Shown: positions 16,752 through 26,729, counted from the stretch's first letter. The stretch is DNA of 64,000 nucleotides from Ruminococcus flavefaciens (GCA_015067005.1 SVNH01000014.1:27534-91533), one strand, 5' to 3'. Notes: generated by a model not told the origin, from the letters alone. Made by a program: numbers and translations.

Positions 16752-18359
16752 TTATCGATCCATTGTCACTTTCTCAATTTTGCAGATGTGTTTTCGATTG
16801 CCGGCGGGAGCTGCTTTATCGTAGGTGATGCCCACAAGAATGATGTCTTTTCCGCAACCCTTGAACGAATCAGGATAACGCCTGTCTTTTATCTGATTGA
16901 CCGCAGTTTCGACATTTTTATTCCATTTCAACTCTATAACAAGAATAGGATAGTCGGAATCATATTTAGGCAGATAGACCACATCGGCGAAACCTTCCCC
17001 GGCTGCAAGCTCTTCAAACTGAACGTAATGATCGCGGTAAGAGTAGTACGCAAGCTTGATAACACTGCGCAGACTGTCTTCCTTATTATAATGCAGCGGG
17101 GCAGTTTCTTCACGATGTATTTTTTCTATCTGTGCAGCAACAGCTTCTTCATTACCATTTATTGTGTCAAAGAACAACTGCTCGCTTTCTCTCAAACGAT
17201 CAAGTGTAGCCCTGTGTTTTACCTGTTTTACAGCTTTTGAAAATTCCTTCTTGATCTCTTCATTAGGGATTCTTACGGTTTCATTTACAGAATCATACGC
17301 AAGATAACCGAGGTGAATCATAAGTGTCAGGACATCATCCTTACCACGGAATGTGGTCAAGTCATTTGCGAAACCTGTTGTGCTGACCTTAACATCAACG
17401 CCGCCGATAAGCTCAGCGATTGTCTTAGTCAAACCGTTATAGTCCTGGCTGATATATTCCAGAAGTCCTTCAGCAGCAGAAGTTTCTGTCCAGTAAGAGT
17501 CGAAATCATCATTGCTTATGGCGTTCATAACAGAATTCGGATTATATACAGATCCGACATTCTTGAAAGAATATCCGTCATACCACTTCTTCATCATATC
17601 GAAATCAGCATTTTTCTTTTCGCAGATCGACATAACCTCTTCTTCGGTAAAGCCAACATATCCTCCGAATTCCAGAGGCTTTATCATGGTATATTCTTTA
17701 AAATCGGAAATGGCGGACTGTGAACCATCCTTTTTTATTGGAAGGATACCAGTCATATATGCAGTAGCCACAACCTGATCAGTAAAATTGCCGTTTTTAA
17801 ACCATCCTCTAAGCAGGTTAAGATAGCGCTTCTGGGCTTCTGGATCATCTTTAGCTTCACGGATCATGGCGTCCCATTCATCAATAATAAAGATAAACTT
17901 CTTATTTCCTTCCTTACCAACATATTTTGTAAGTGTATTTTCTAAATCCTTATCAGCAGAAAGGGTAGGATCCAGCGCCAAAACTTCTTCTTTAACTGCG
18001 TCAGCAATCTTATCGGGGACTTCTCTTAAAGCAATCCCCTTCCGCTGTGCCAAAGATATAAAACCTATGATATCCAAATTGATTACATTATATTGATTCA
18101 GATGTTTTGTATACGAATCGCATGCCGCAATCTTCTTATCATCAAACAAACTGTGGGAATCACATGAACAGTCATAATATGCGGTAAGCATTTTAGCCGC
18201 ATAAGACTTACCAAATCGGCGAGGTCTGCTCACACAAATTAGATTCTTCTCTGCATTGATTCTTTCATTAATCAGGGAAATCAACATAGTCTTATCTATA
18301 TAATTAGATCCAGAGATTTTTTTAAATCCCGCATTGCCCGGATTAACATACATTCCCAT
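16752..18359 (-). CDS. AAA-ATPase_like / PDDEXK_9 family protein
   Basis: MYVNPGNAGFKKISGSNYIDKTMLISLINERINAEKNLICVSRPRRFGKSYAAKML; C-terminal DVVYLPKYDSDYPILVIELKWNK nuclease-like core. Confidence 0.9.
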   Translation of the reverse strand: MGMYVNPGNAGFKKISGSNYIDKTMLISLINERINAEKNLICVSRPRRFGKSYAAKMLTAYYDCSCDSHSLFDDKKIAACDSYTKHLNQYNVINLDIIGFISLAQRKGIALREVPDKIADAVKEEVLALDPTLSADKDLENTLTKYVGKEGNKKFIFIIDEWDAMIREAKDDPEAQKRYLNLLRGWFKNGNFTDQVVATAYMTGILPIKKDGSQSAISDFKEYTMIKPLEFGGYVGFTEEEVMSICEKKNADFDMMKKWYDGYSFKNVGSVYNPNSVMNAISNDDFDSYWTETSAAEGLLEYISQDYNGLTKTIAELIGGVDVKVSTTGFANDLTTFRGKDDVLTLMIHLGYLAYDSVNETVRIPNEEIKKEFSKAVKQVKHRATLDRLRESEQLFFDTINGNEEAVAAQIEKIHREETAPLHYNKEDSLRSVIKLAYYSYRDHYVQFEELAAGEGFADVVYLPKYDSDYPILVIELKWNKNVETAVNQIKDRRYPDSFKGCGKDIILVGITYDKAAPAGNRKHICKIEKVTMDR

Positions 18360-18523
18360 ACCTACACACTCCTTGGTTTCTCAGAGGCTATTTCGTGTTC
18401 TTGCATCATTTATAGTATATCAAAAAGCACGCGGCAAGTCAAGTATTGACAGTCATTTTCTGCGTCATACGCTAATTCACCGATATAATTAACAAGGGCT
18501 CCCAATGGGAGCCCTGACTTTTT

Positions 18524-20362
18524 TTATTCAACCGTAACGGATTTTGCAAGATTCCTCGGCTTGTCAACGTCAAAGCCCTTGCCTACGGAAACGTAGTAGC
18601 TAATGAGTTGGAGCGGGATAACGCTCAGACTTCCAGCAAACAGTGGCTCGATCTGCGGAACATAGCAAACGAACTCAGCTGTGTCCTCGAGGAAGTAGTT
18701 ACCGGCAGTTGTGACTGCCATAACCTTCGCGCCGCGGCTCTTGACCTCGACCATGTTGCTGATAGTTTTTTCAACGAGTTTAGTCTGCGTAACGACTGAA
18801 AGCACGATAGTTCCGTCCTCGATAAGGCTGATAGGACCGTGCTTGAGCTCGCCGGCAGCATAAGCCTCGGAATGAATGTAGCTTATCTCTTTGAGCTTGA
18901 GGCTGCCCTCCATGCCGATTGCGTAGTCGATACCGCGTCCGATAAAGAAGGAGTCGGTGATATTAACGAGCTTGTTGGAGTACCACTGGAGGCGTTCCTT
19001 GTTCTCGAGAATTTTCTCGATCTTCTCGGGAATAGTATTTATCTCAGCGAGAAGCTCGGCATAGCGCTCCGCAGTTATTTCTTCTCTTGTCTTTGCAAAC
19101 TGGAGAGCGAGGAGATAGCCTGCAACGAGCTGGCAGCTGTAAGCCTTTGTAGTAGCAACTGAAATCTCAGGACCTGCAAGCGTATAGAACACGTTATCTG
19201 CCTCTCTTGCGATAGAAGAGCCAACAACGTTCACGATACCGAGAGTTTTTACGCCGGCATCCTTAGCCATTCTGAGAGCCGCAAGAGTGTCTGCGGTCTC
19301 GCCTGACTGGCTGATAACGATAACGAGGCTGTTCTTTCTGAGAGACATATCGCGGTAGCGGAACTCAGAAGCAAGCTCCACGCGAACCTGCAAGGAAGTC
19401 AGGCTCTCGATAACGTACTGCAAGTCCATACCAACGTGGTACGCAGAACCGCAGGCAACTATGTAGATCTGATCAACAGACTTCATTTCATCATCCGTAA
19501 GGTTTACGGAATCGAAGTGAACATTGCCGTCCGCAACGACGGAGTTAATAGTATCGCGGATAACCTTGGGCTGCTCGTGAATTTCCTTGAGCATGAAGTG
19601 CTCGTAGCCGCCCTTTTCGGCAGACTCAGCGTCCCACTTTATCTCAACGAGAGGCTTCTCGATGACCTCGCTGTCGATGTTGTAGAAGGTAACAGCGCCC
19701 TTTTCGAGCTTCGCTATCTCCATATTGCCGATGTAGTAAACCTGACGGGTATATTTCAGAATAGCGGGAACATCCGAAGCAACGTAGCTCTCGCCGTCAG
19801 CGATACCGATTATCATCGGGCTGTCCTTGCGTGCGCAGTAGATTTCGCCGGGAAAGTCCTTGAACATAATACAGAGCGCATACGAACCGCGGATACGAAC
19901 CATAGCTCTTGCGATAGCGTCAGTTGGTCCGATATTGTATTTCTTGTAATAATAATCAACGAGCTTGACAGCCGCCTCAGTATCAGTCTGCGAATTGAAA
20001 GTATAGCCCTTCTTTACGAGCTTTTCCTTGATCTCTTGGAAATTCTCGATGATACCGTTGTGAACGCCGATAACGTTGCCGTCATCGGAGCTGTGAGGGT
20101 GAGCGTTTGCAGCGGAGGGCTCTCCGTGAGTAGCCCAGCGCGTATGACCAATTCCGCAAGTGCCCTTGACAGCCTTGCCTTGATTGGTCATATCAGCCAG
20201 CACCTTGAGCTTGCCTTTTTCCTTTATTACCTCGGCTTCCTTTTCGCCGTCGCGAACTGCGATACCGGCTGAGTCGTAGCCTCTATATTCGAGCTTTGAA
20301 AGTCCGTCCAAAAGTATAGGCGCTGCCTGTTTAGTTCCTGTAAATCCTACGATTCCGCACAT
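18524..20362 (-). CDS. glmS: Glutamine-fructose-6-phosphate aminotransferase (isomerizing)
   Basis: MCGIVGFTGTKQAAPILLDGLSKLEYRGYDSAGIAV...; C-terminal LAKSVTVE. Confidence 0.98.
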   Translation of the reverse strand: MCGIVGFTGTKQAAPILLDGLSKLEYRGYDSAGIAVRDGEKEAEVIKEKGKLKVLADMTNQGKAVKGTCGIGHTRWATHGEPSAANAHPHSSDDGNVIGVHNGIIENFQEIKEKLVKKGYTFNSQTDTEAAVKLVDYYYKKYNIGPTDAIARAMVRIRGSYALCIMFKDFPGEIYCARKDSPMIIGIADGESYVASDVPAILKYTRQVYYIGNMEIAKLEKGAVTFYNIDSEVIEKPLVEIKWDAESAEKGGYEHFMLKEIHEQPKVIRDTINSVVADGNVHFDSVNLTDDEMKSVDQIYIVACGSAYHVGMDLQYVIESLTSLQVRVELASEFRYRDMSLRKNSLVIVISQSGETADTLAALRMAKDAGVKTLGIVNVVGSSIAREADNVFYTLAGPEISVATTKAYSCQLVAGYLLALQFAKTREEITAERYAELLAEINTIPEKIEKILENKERLQWYSNKLVNITDSFFIGRGIDYAIGMEGSLKLKEISYIHSEAYAAGELKHGPISLIEDGTIVLSVVTQTKLVEKTISNMVEVKSRGAKVMAVTTAGNYFLEDTAEFVCYVPQIEPLFAGSLSVIPLQLISYYVSVGKGFDVDKPRNLAKSVTVE

Positions 20363-20454
20363 AATTTTTCTCCTGTATCTTTTTATAGATTATTCGTTAT
20401 TACATTCAAACCTCCCGCCGGGTTATCCGGCAGGAGGTCGATATTTATTATATA

Positions 20455-21963
20455 TTACGCCTTCTGAAGAACAGACTTGTTGAATTCTTCGGGGGTGATG
20501 AAGGTCGGCACTATCTTGTGAAGAGCCTTAATAGCGGTCTCCTCGTCGTTTTCAAGAGCTGCGTCACGAAGCGCTCTTAATTCAGTGATGAAGTTGTCCT
20601 CGTCTATCTCGATCTGCTTGCCGATGTAGATGAGCTTGTTGGAAGTCTTCTTCAGGCCCTCCTCCATCATAAGGAGCTCTTCCTTTATCTTCTCACCGGG
20701 ACGAAGTCCTGTGAAGCGGATCGGGACGTCCACATAAGGCTCCTTGCCATACATACGAATGAGGTTCTCGGCAAGAGTTACAATCTTGACAGGTTTGCCC
20801 ATATCAAGGACGAATATCTCGCCGCCGTGAGCCATTGCGGCAGCCTCCATAACAAGGCTTACAGCCTCTGGGATAGTCATAAAGTAGCGGATAATGTCGG
20901 GGTGAGTTACCGTAACAGGCTTGCCCTGCTCTATCTGCTTCTTGAATATCGGGATAACAGAGCCGTTCGAGCCGAGAACGTTTCCGAAACGTGTAGCTAC
21001 GAATTCTGTGCAGCAGTTGCCCTTCTGCTGAGCGAGATACTGAACTATCATCTCACAGCAGCGCTTGGAAGCGCCCATAGCATTGGTGGGATTGACCGCC
21101 TTATCGGTCGAGATCATAACAAACTTCTTGACCTTGTAGAACTGTGCAAGAGTAGCAACATTGAACGTACCGACAACGTTATTCTTGATAGCTTCCATCG
21201 GAGAATTCTCCATAAGCGGAACGTGCTTGTGAGCTGCCGCGTGGAAGACAACGTCCGGCCTGAAGCGTTCGAATATCTGGTTCATTCGGAAATAATCGCG
21301 AACCGAAGCGATAAGAGTCACAAGGTTCAGGGACTCGCCGTATTCCATAACGAGCTCCTGCTGTATCTCGTAGGCGTTGTTCTCATAGATATCCACTACA
21401 ATGACCTGCTTGGGTTCGTACTTGGCTATCTGACGCACAAGCTCGGAACCGATAGAACCGCCGCCGCCTGTTACCATACATACCTTGTTGTGTACGAATT
21501 CCTTGATATTCTCGTTGTTGAAGGTCACAGGGTCACGACCGAGAAGCTCCTCCGTTTTGATGTCACGAACCTGTCTAAGAAGACTGACGTCATTTCCGAG
21601 GATAAGAGTTCCGATGAAGGGGATTATCTTAAGCGGAAGCTTTGTCTCGTTGCAAAGGTCGATGATGAGTTTGCGGCGTTCCTCCGGGAGAGAAGGAATC
21701 GCAAGTATTATCTGCTCGATGCATAATTGTTTTGCTACATTGGGGATATCAGAAGAAGTACCAACGACTTTGACTCCCATTATCTCTGTATCAAGCTTCT
21801 TAGGATCGTTGTCGATAATGCAAACTGGTTCATACTTAGCTGCAAGCTTGTCCCCTTCATACGGAGACTGCTGTGCGTTCTGGATCTCGCTTATCAGCGT
21901 TTGTCCGGCAACTCCGGCTCCGATTATCATTGTTCTTTTGGCATGACTAATGACCTTGTTCAT
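20455..21963 (-). CDS. Polysaccharide biosynthesis NDP-sugar dehydratase/epimerase (CapD/PglF-like)
   Basis: VCMVTGGGGSIGSELVRQIAKYEPKQVIVVDIYENNAYEIQQEL; STDKAVNPTNAMGASKRCCE; FTGLRPGEKIKEELL. Confidence 0.92.
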   Translation of the reverse strand: MNKVISHAKRTMIIGAGVAGQTLISEIQNAQQSPYEGDKLAAKYEPVCIIDNDPKKLDTEIMGVKVVGTSSDIPNVAKQLCIEQIILAIPSLPEERRKLIIDLCNETKLPLKIIPFIGTLILGNDVSLLRQVRDIKTEELLGRDPVTFNNENIKEFVHNKVCMVTGGGGSIGSELVRQIAKYEPKQVIVVDIYENNAYEIQQELVMEYGESLNLVTLIASVRDYFRMNQIFERFRPDVVFHAAAHKHVPLMENSPMEAIKNNVVGTFNVATLAQFYKVKKFVMISTDKAVNPTNAMGASKRCCEMIVQYLAQQKGNCCTEFVATRFGNVLGSNGSVIPIFKKQIEQGKPVTVTHPDIIRYFMTIPEAVSLVMEAAAMAHGGEIFVLDMGKPVKIVTLAENLIRMYGKEPYVDVPIRFTGLRPGEKIKEELLMMEEGLKKTSNKLIYIGKQIEIDEDNFITELRALRDAALENDEETAIKALHKIVPTFITPEEFNKSVLQKA

Positions 21964-22464
21964 AGCTCCACCTCTTAAATAATGCGCGTAACATACGCTC
22001 CAAAATATACTTTCACCCTATCGCGCATACCTGTTCATCAACGTTTCCCTCTCTATCGTCGATAAAACGCGCTCTGATACTTACATTTTTTCATGTTCGT
22101 CCGCCGTATGAACAACTAATACAGCGGTCTGCTTCTATAATAAATCTCAATTAATACTATTATAATGCAACAGGTTTGCCTTTGTCAAGCCTGTACAAAA
22201 AGTAAAAGATTATTTTGTACAAACTCACAAATTCTAAAATCCGTGCAGCCGATTATTAAACTAAGTGCATATCAATATTATATATGTAAAACAGACATTT
22301 GTCAACTGTTTCAGACATGATAATACTGGAAACCTCGGTAAATATATTTCATTACGCATATTACGCATTGAGATACCAAGTTTATAATCGTACAGTTCTT
22401 TTCGCTTGCATTTTTCCATAAAATGTGATATACTATAAAAAATATAATCAGGAGGCTGAGTTAA

Positions 22465-22638
22465 ATGCCAAAGAATATATACAAGCTGAAAAAGCTCAGC
22501 TATTCTGAGTTTCTGATAAAAGCAGTCTGTGCAATTTGTGCAGGCTGCTTTGTTATTGGTGCTTGCTGCGGCGCCCGCCGAGTGGTCACGCAGCATATGC
22601 ATCATGGTATTCCATGGGCGTCATGCAGCTTAGTTTGA
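22465..22638 (+). pseudogene. Short ORF whose 3' end reads into an IS3 remnant (truncated host gene)
   Basis: Promoter TTGCAT-17-TATACT and RBS AGGAGG precede MPKNIYKLKKLSYSEFLIKAVCAICAGCFVIGACCGARR..., then it reads antisense into the transposase 3' end. Confidence 0.45.
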
Positions 22639-22798
22639 TTAGGTATCGACCAGTATTGTAGTATCTGATGTATTCTTCAATCGCTGCGACCAGATTGGCT
22701 TTATCTGTAAACTTGCAGAGATAATACATCTCAGATTTCAGGATGCCCAACCAGCCCTCCATCGGACCGTTACCAATGCATCTTCCGACACGAGACAT
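22586..22798 (-). mobile_element. IS3-family transposase (OrfB) C-terminal fragment
   Basis: MSRVGRCIGNGPMEGWLGILKSEMYYLCKFTDKANLVAAIEEYIRYYNTGRYLIKLSCMTPMEYHDAYAA is the IS3/IS150 integrase C-terminus; no upstream catalytic portion. Confidence 0.85.
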
Positions 22799-23108
22799 GC
22801 TGATTGTATATTTATATCTATCAGCATAGAGCTTCTTCTTTTTTTCCTATTGACATATCTGTGTCGAAAAAAGCTCTTTTTGGTATAATTCCGGTATAAT
22901 AAGATTTCTCAAAAAATACTAAAATTATCCAGAAAAAAGCTTGAAAATACATTTAGCGATATGTTATAATGCATATGTTGTTGATAGGCATTAGATTCAA
23001 TAGAAATATATAGATTTATTATATCATTTCTATGGTTACTAACGGTAAAAAATCTTTTGCCATAGCAACGTAACAGAAAAAAATAAGAACAACAAAAGGA
23101 GAAACAAA

Positions 23109-23546
23109 ATGCAAACTAATTCAATCACTTGCAACACAGAAAGAAATTATTTTTTTCCAGCCAAGGAAAGCACGTCTGAAAATGAGAAATATGCGAACGA
23201 TATTGAGGCATCTGTAACAAGATTTGTTCGTAAACTTGGAATACGTCCAAATCTAACAGGGTATCGGCTTCTTATAGACGCAATGATTTTTGCGGTTAAA
23301 GAACCTAAGCTGTTTTCTTCGCTGACAAAAGAAATCTATCCGGTTGTTGCGAAGAAATACGGTAAGGATGTTAGTTTTGTCGAGAGGAACATACGAAGAG
23401 CTGTTAACTCTGCATATGAATACGATCCAGAGAGAATAAAGTCTATTTTCTATTACGCTGTTGACAAGCCGTATATATCCGAAGTTATCTCGCTGGGAGT
23501 TGAGGAAATACGCTTTAGTGGCAGAAAAGTCGATTGGTTGATCTGA
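23109..23546 (+). CDS. Orphan Spo0A C-terminal (DNA-binding) domain protein
   Basis: ASVTRFVRKLGIRPNLTGYRLLIDAMIFAVKEPKLFSSLTKEIYPVVAKKYGKDVSFVERNIRRAVNSAY aligns by eye with Spo0A_C (I..IG....I.GY..L..AI.......I..LYP.IAKKF.....VERAIRHAIE.AW); no receiver domain. Confidence 0.8.
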   Translation: MQTNSITCNTERNYFFPAKESTSENEKYANDIEASVTRFVRKLGIRPNLTGYRLLIDAMIFAVKEPKLFSSLTKEIYPVVAKKYGKDVSFVERNIRRAVNSAYEYDPERIKSIFYYAVDKPYISEVISLGVEEIRFSGRKVDWLI

Positions 23547-23719
23547 AACGTTGTTATTTATTTTTAACACTGCATTAAGACTTTTCAGTTCAAAGACAAA
23601 TTGATGATAGAATTATATGTATAAATGTATTATCAGCCCCGTGACAATCCACAGGGCTGATCTTGTGAGTGCTGTTTTTTATAAGAGAGGGATTAGTATC
23701 CTATTCAGTTAATTACTAT

Positions 23720-23755
23720 AAAAATGTTGACGGATTAACATTTTTATGGTATAAT
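23720..23755 (+). promoter_or_regulatory. Promoter overlapped by an inverted-repeat operator
   Basis: AAAAATGTT-gacggatt-AACATTTTT (23720-23745) covers -35 TTGACG; 17 nt to -10 TATAAT (23750-23755). Confidence 0.6.
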
Positions 23756-23837
23756 GTCAATTGCTATCATATATACCAATGTAATAAGATTTGAATTAAC
23801 AATAGTATTACCAAATTAATAATTAAGGGGCTGTACA

Positions 23838-24296
23838 ATGGAAATCAATAAACTTAAATGCGATACAGTAGGAAGACTTCGCAGAGTTAAGAAAGATAAT
23901 GGTCTGACTATTTCACAAATCATGGATATGCTTGAAAAAAGAAACTGCTATATCTCAGAGACTACTATCAAACGACTATTTTCAGAGAATAACGATCCTT
24001 CAAGTTTTAAGTATCAAAGCACTATCGCTCCTCTGGCAGATGTGCTTCTTGACATATACAACGATGAAAGCGGTTCTGAAGACGTTTCAGCTTTAAAAGC
24101 GATGATACATGACAAAAATGAAATGATAAGTATTCTCGTAGTTAAAAATGAAGAAATACGTGCCGACTATGAAAAGCGTATTAACCATTTGCAGAAACAA
24201 ATAGCGATGCTCGAAGAACATTTATTATTCAGAGAGAAACAGATAGACAAGAAAGACGATATAATTTCTAAATTGCTTAGTAAGGTCGTTGATTGA
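23838..24296 (+). CDS. HTH-type protein with C-terminal coiled coil
   Basis: VGRLRRVKKDNGLTISQIMDMLEKRNCYISETTIKRLFSENNDPSSFKYQSTIAPLADVLL (XRE-like HTH), then heptad-rich tail. Confidence 0.7.
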   Translation: MEINKLKCDTVGRLRRVKKDNGLTISQIMDMLEKRNCYISETTIKRLFSENNDPSSFKYQSTIAPLADVLLDIYNDESGSEDVSALKAMIHDKNEMISILVVKNEEIRADYEKRINHLQKQIAMLEEHLLFREKQIDKKDDIISKLLSKVVD

Positions 24297-24307
24297 AAAA
24301 ACAATTC

Positions 24308-24332
24308 GCAAACGGGGCTCATTGAGCCCCGT
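24308..24332. terminator. Bidirectional terminator between convergent genes
   Basis: AAACGGGGCTC-att-GAGCCCCGTTT. Confidence 0.75.
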
Positions 24333-24359
24333 TTAATGATTATAGATAGCTTATTTGAG

Positions 24360-25940
24360 TCACTCTTCGACTTTCCAGTCAGCAAGTATCCTTTTCTCAG
24401 AATCGAATGAAACGCCGATCTTGTAGAGTTTTCTGCTGTCAGCAGCGAAGGGAAGCGTATAGTCCTTGTCATTTATTTGCTGCAATGCTTTTTCGGCACT
24501 TTCATCGCGTTTGAACTCGAACAGGTATATGAAATCTCTTGTCATTACACGGCAGTCAATACGACCGGAGAATGTGTGCATTTCGCAATCGGTAAATTGT
24601 CCGAGAAGCGTGAATATGAGATATATCACGGTCTGAAAGTAATGCTCGAATGGAGCTTCTGATGAGGTATAGGTTATCCGGGCAAAGATTGCTGTAAGAA
24701 AGTTCCTTATGTCATCAAGTTCGCCTTTTTCGATTCGCTCTTCAAGAGTAAAGATATCCAAACCATTTGTCTCAGACGCATCATGCACATAAGCAGGCAG
24801 AAGACTGTTAAGCATACCATACTCGACTTCTTCATTAGGAAAAGCAAGTGTATATCGGCGTAGTCTACTATTATAATCAGCAATCGTGAGATAGCCGGAC
24901 TGATACAAAAGCGGAGTCAGAGATAGGTTATCTCCGGTATAGTCCTGTAAAACATTTTCGGTGGCATATATCGTTTTATTGACAAATCTTCGTAAATCGA
25001 CCCCCTTATCACGAAGCTGCTTCACAAGAAATGTCGGAGTTCCGGATGCAAACCAGTATGAGCCGAACTCCTTGTCGCTGAAAGCATTAATAAGACCGAA
25101 CGGGTTATAGACATTCACTCCGTTGTGGTGAAAACGATAACCGTCATACTGCTTTTTCAGCATAGTCAGGCATTCTTCTTCGGTTAAGCCGTTCTTTTGC
25201 GCCATAGCAGTTATCTCAGGAGCAAAGTTCTCTCTGAGTTCAGATTCGGTAATTCCGCATATTCCGGAAAACTCTTCATTCAGTGATATATCTTTTAACT
25301 GGTTAAGATCGCTGAAAATGCTGACCTTATGGAATTTAGTCACGCCTGTTATAAACACAAAGCGAATATATTCATCGCAGCTTTTCAGGTTGCTGAAAAA
25401 GCCCTTGAATACTGCCTTGTTATGCTCCTGCATCTCAGGCTTGTCAACAAGGTCGAGCAGAGGCTTGTCATACTCATCTACAAGTATGACGCATTGCAGC
25501 CCAGTCTTCTGATTGATTTTTATAAGGAGATTTTGAAAACGTCCTCCGAGAGTTTCACTGTTATCGGTGATATCGTAAAGCTCCTCCCACTGTTTTAAGC
25601 GGTTGACAAGAACATCTTCAACAGGGGTCGTGCTATAATTCTCGCCATTGAAATCGAAGTATAGTACCGGATACTGCTTCCACGCATCTTTGTTATCTGC
25701 TTCAAGTTTTTCTATTGCCAGTCCCTTGAACAGTTCCTTCTTACCTTCCCAATAAGCTCGAAGAGTTGAAAGGAGCAGGCTTTTTCCAAAACGTCTGGGA
25801 CGGCTCAGAAAAAAAGGCGTAACTTCATGCACTAACTTGTATACATACTCAGTTTTATCAACATAAACAGCATTAAAATCTCTCAGCTTTTCAAAACTCT
25901 GTACGCCGACAGGCAATATTCTTTTTGGAGATGTATTCAT
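24360..25940 (-). CDS. AAA-ATPase_like / PDDEXK_9 family protein (second copy)
   Basis: MNTSPKRILPVGVQSFEKLRDFNAVYVDKTEYVYKLVHEVTPFFLSRPRRFGKSLLLSTLRAYWEGKKELFKGLAIEK; YLFEFKRDESAEKALQQI near the C-terminus. Confidence 0.93.
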   Translation of the reverse strand: MNTSPKRILPVGVQSFEKLRDFNAVYVDKTEYVYKLVHEVTPFFLSRPRRFGKSLLLSTLRAYWEGKKELFKGLAIEKLEADNKDAWKQYPVLYFDFNGENYSTTPVEDVLVNRLKQWEELYDITDNSETLGGRFQNLLIKINQKTGLQCVILVDEYDKPLLDLVDKPEMQEHNKAVFKGFFSNLKSCDEYIRFVFITGVTKFHKVSIFSDLNQLKDISLNEEFSGICGITESELRENFAPEITAMAQKNGLTEEECLTMLKKQYDGYRFHHNGVNVYNPFGLINAFSDKEFGSYWFASGTPTFLVKQLRDKGVDLRRFVNKTIYATENVLQDYTGDNLSLTPLLYQSGYLTIADYNSRLRRYTLAFPNEEVEYGMLNSLLPAYVHDASETNGLDIFTLEERIEKGELDDIRNFLTAIFARITYTSSEAPFEHYFQTVIYLIFTLLGQFTDCEMHTFSGRIDCRVMTRDFIYLFEFKRDESAEKALQQINDKDYTLPFAADSRKLYKIGVSFDSEKRILADWKVEE

Positions 25941-26103
25941 AATAGCCTCCCATTTTTTTGTAGTCCATACTACTTTAATTATATTATACGATAAAAACAA
26001 ACCTATTTCAAGATGTCCGAGCAATTTTTATTTAACGTACTATTATTATTGACCGCACTGAAGCATTGGCAATACAAAGTTCTGTATGCTGCCCTCCCCA
26101 TTC

Positions 26104-26723
26104 ATGTACAACATTAATATTGTAATAAACTTCAATACCCGGTTAATATAAAAAAACCTAACGCTAAACTCGCCAAGGTCATCATTTCACAACTCGGTGG
26201 TCCGGACGGTGAACTCGCAGCCTCTCTCAGATACCTCAATCAGCGCTATGCAATGCCATATGCTGAGGTGAAAGGTCTGCTTACTGATATCGGAACAGAA
26301 GAGCTTGCTCACGTTGAAATGATCTCAGCAATACTATATCAGCTGACAAAAGACCTTTCAATTGATGAAATTAAGTCCAGTGGTTTCGATACCTATTTCG
26401 TGGATCACACTACCGGTATTTACCCTATTGCAGCTTCCGGAACACCTTTTACAGCTGCTTATTTCCAATCTAAAGGAGACATCATCACAGACCTTACCGA
26501 AAATATGGCTGCCGAACAGAAAGCCCGCACGACCTATGACAATATTCTGCGTCTTGCAGACGATCCGGATGTACGTGATCCTATCCGCTTCCTTAGGCAG
26601 CGTGAAATCGTACACTTCCAGAGATTTGGCGAAGCACTCCGCATCGCACAGGATAATCTCGATTCCAAAAACTTCTACGCCTGCAATCCATCTTTTGACA
26701 AAAACTGCGGCAAACGCAGATAA
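26104..26723 (+). pseudogene. cotJC: CotJC / manganese-catalase-like protein with disrupted 5' end
   Basis: In-frame homology begins at 26127 (KLQYPVNIKKPNAKLAKVIISQLGGPDGELAASLRYLNQRYAMPYAEVKGLLTDIGTEELAHVEM...), upstream of the first in-frame ATG at 26253; in-frame TAA at 26115. Confidence 0.7.
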
Positions 26724-26729
26724 CCATAG

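Noticed and set aside
20363-20454. glmS ribozyme upstream of glmS
   Set aside because: The ~90-nt gap contains only a terminator hairpin; no AGCGCC-type cleavage core.
18608-21978. Long plus-strand ORFs opposite glmS and the CapD-like gene (e.g. 19436..20272, 20827..21726)
   Set aside because: Antisense to clearly identified conserved genes; composition artefacts.
22862-22868. TGTCGAA (0A box-like) upstream of the Spo0A_C gene
   Set aside because: A 7-mer is expected several times per 64 kb by chance; no supporting promoter context.
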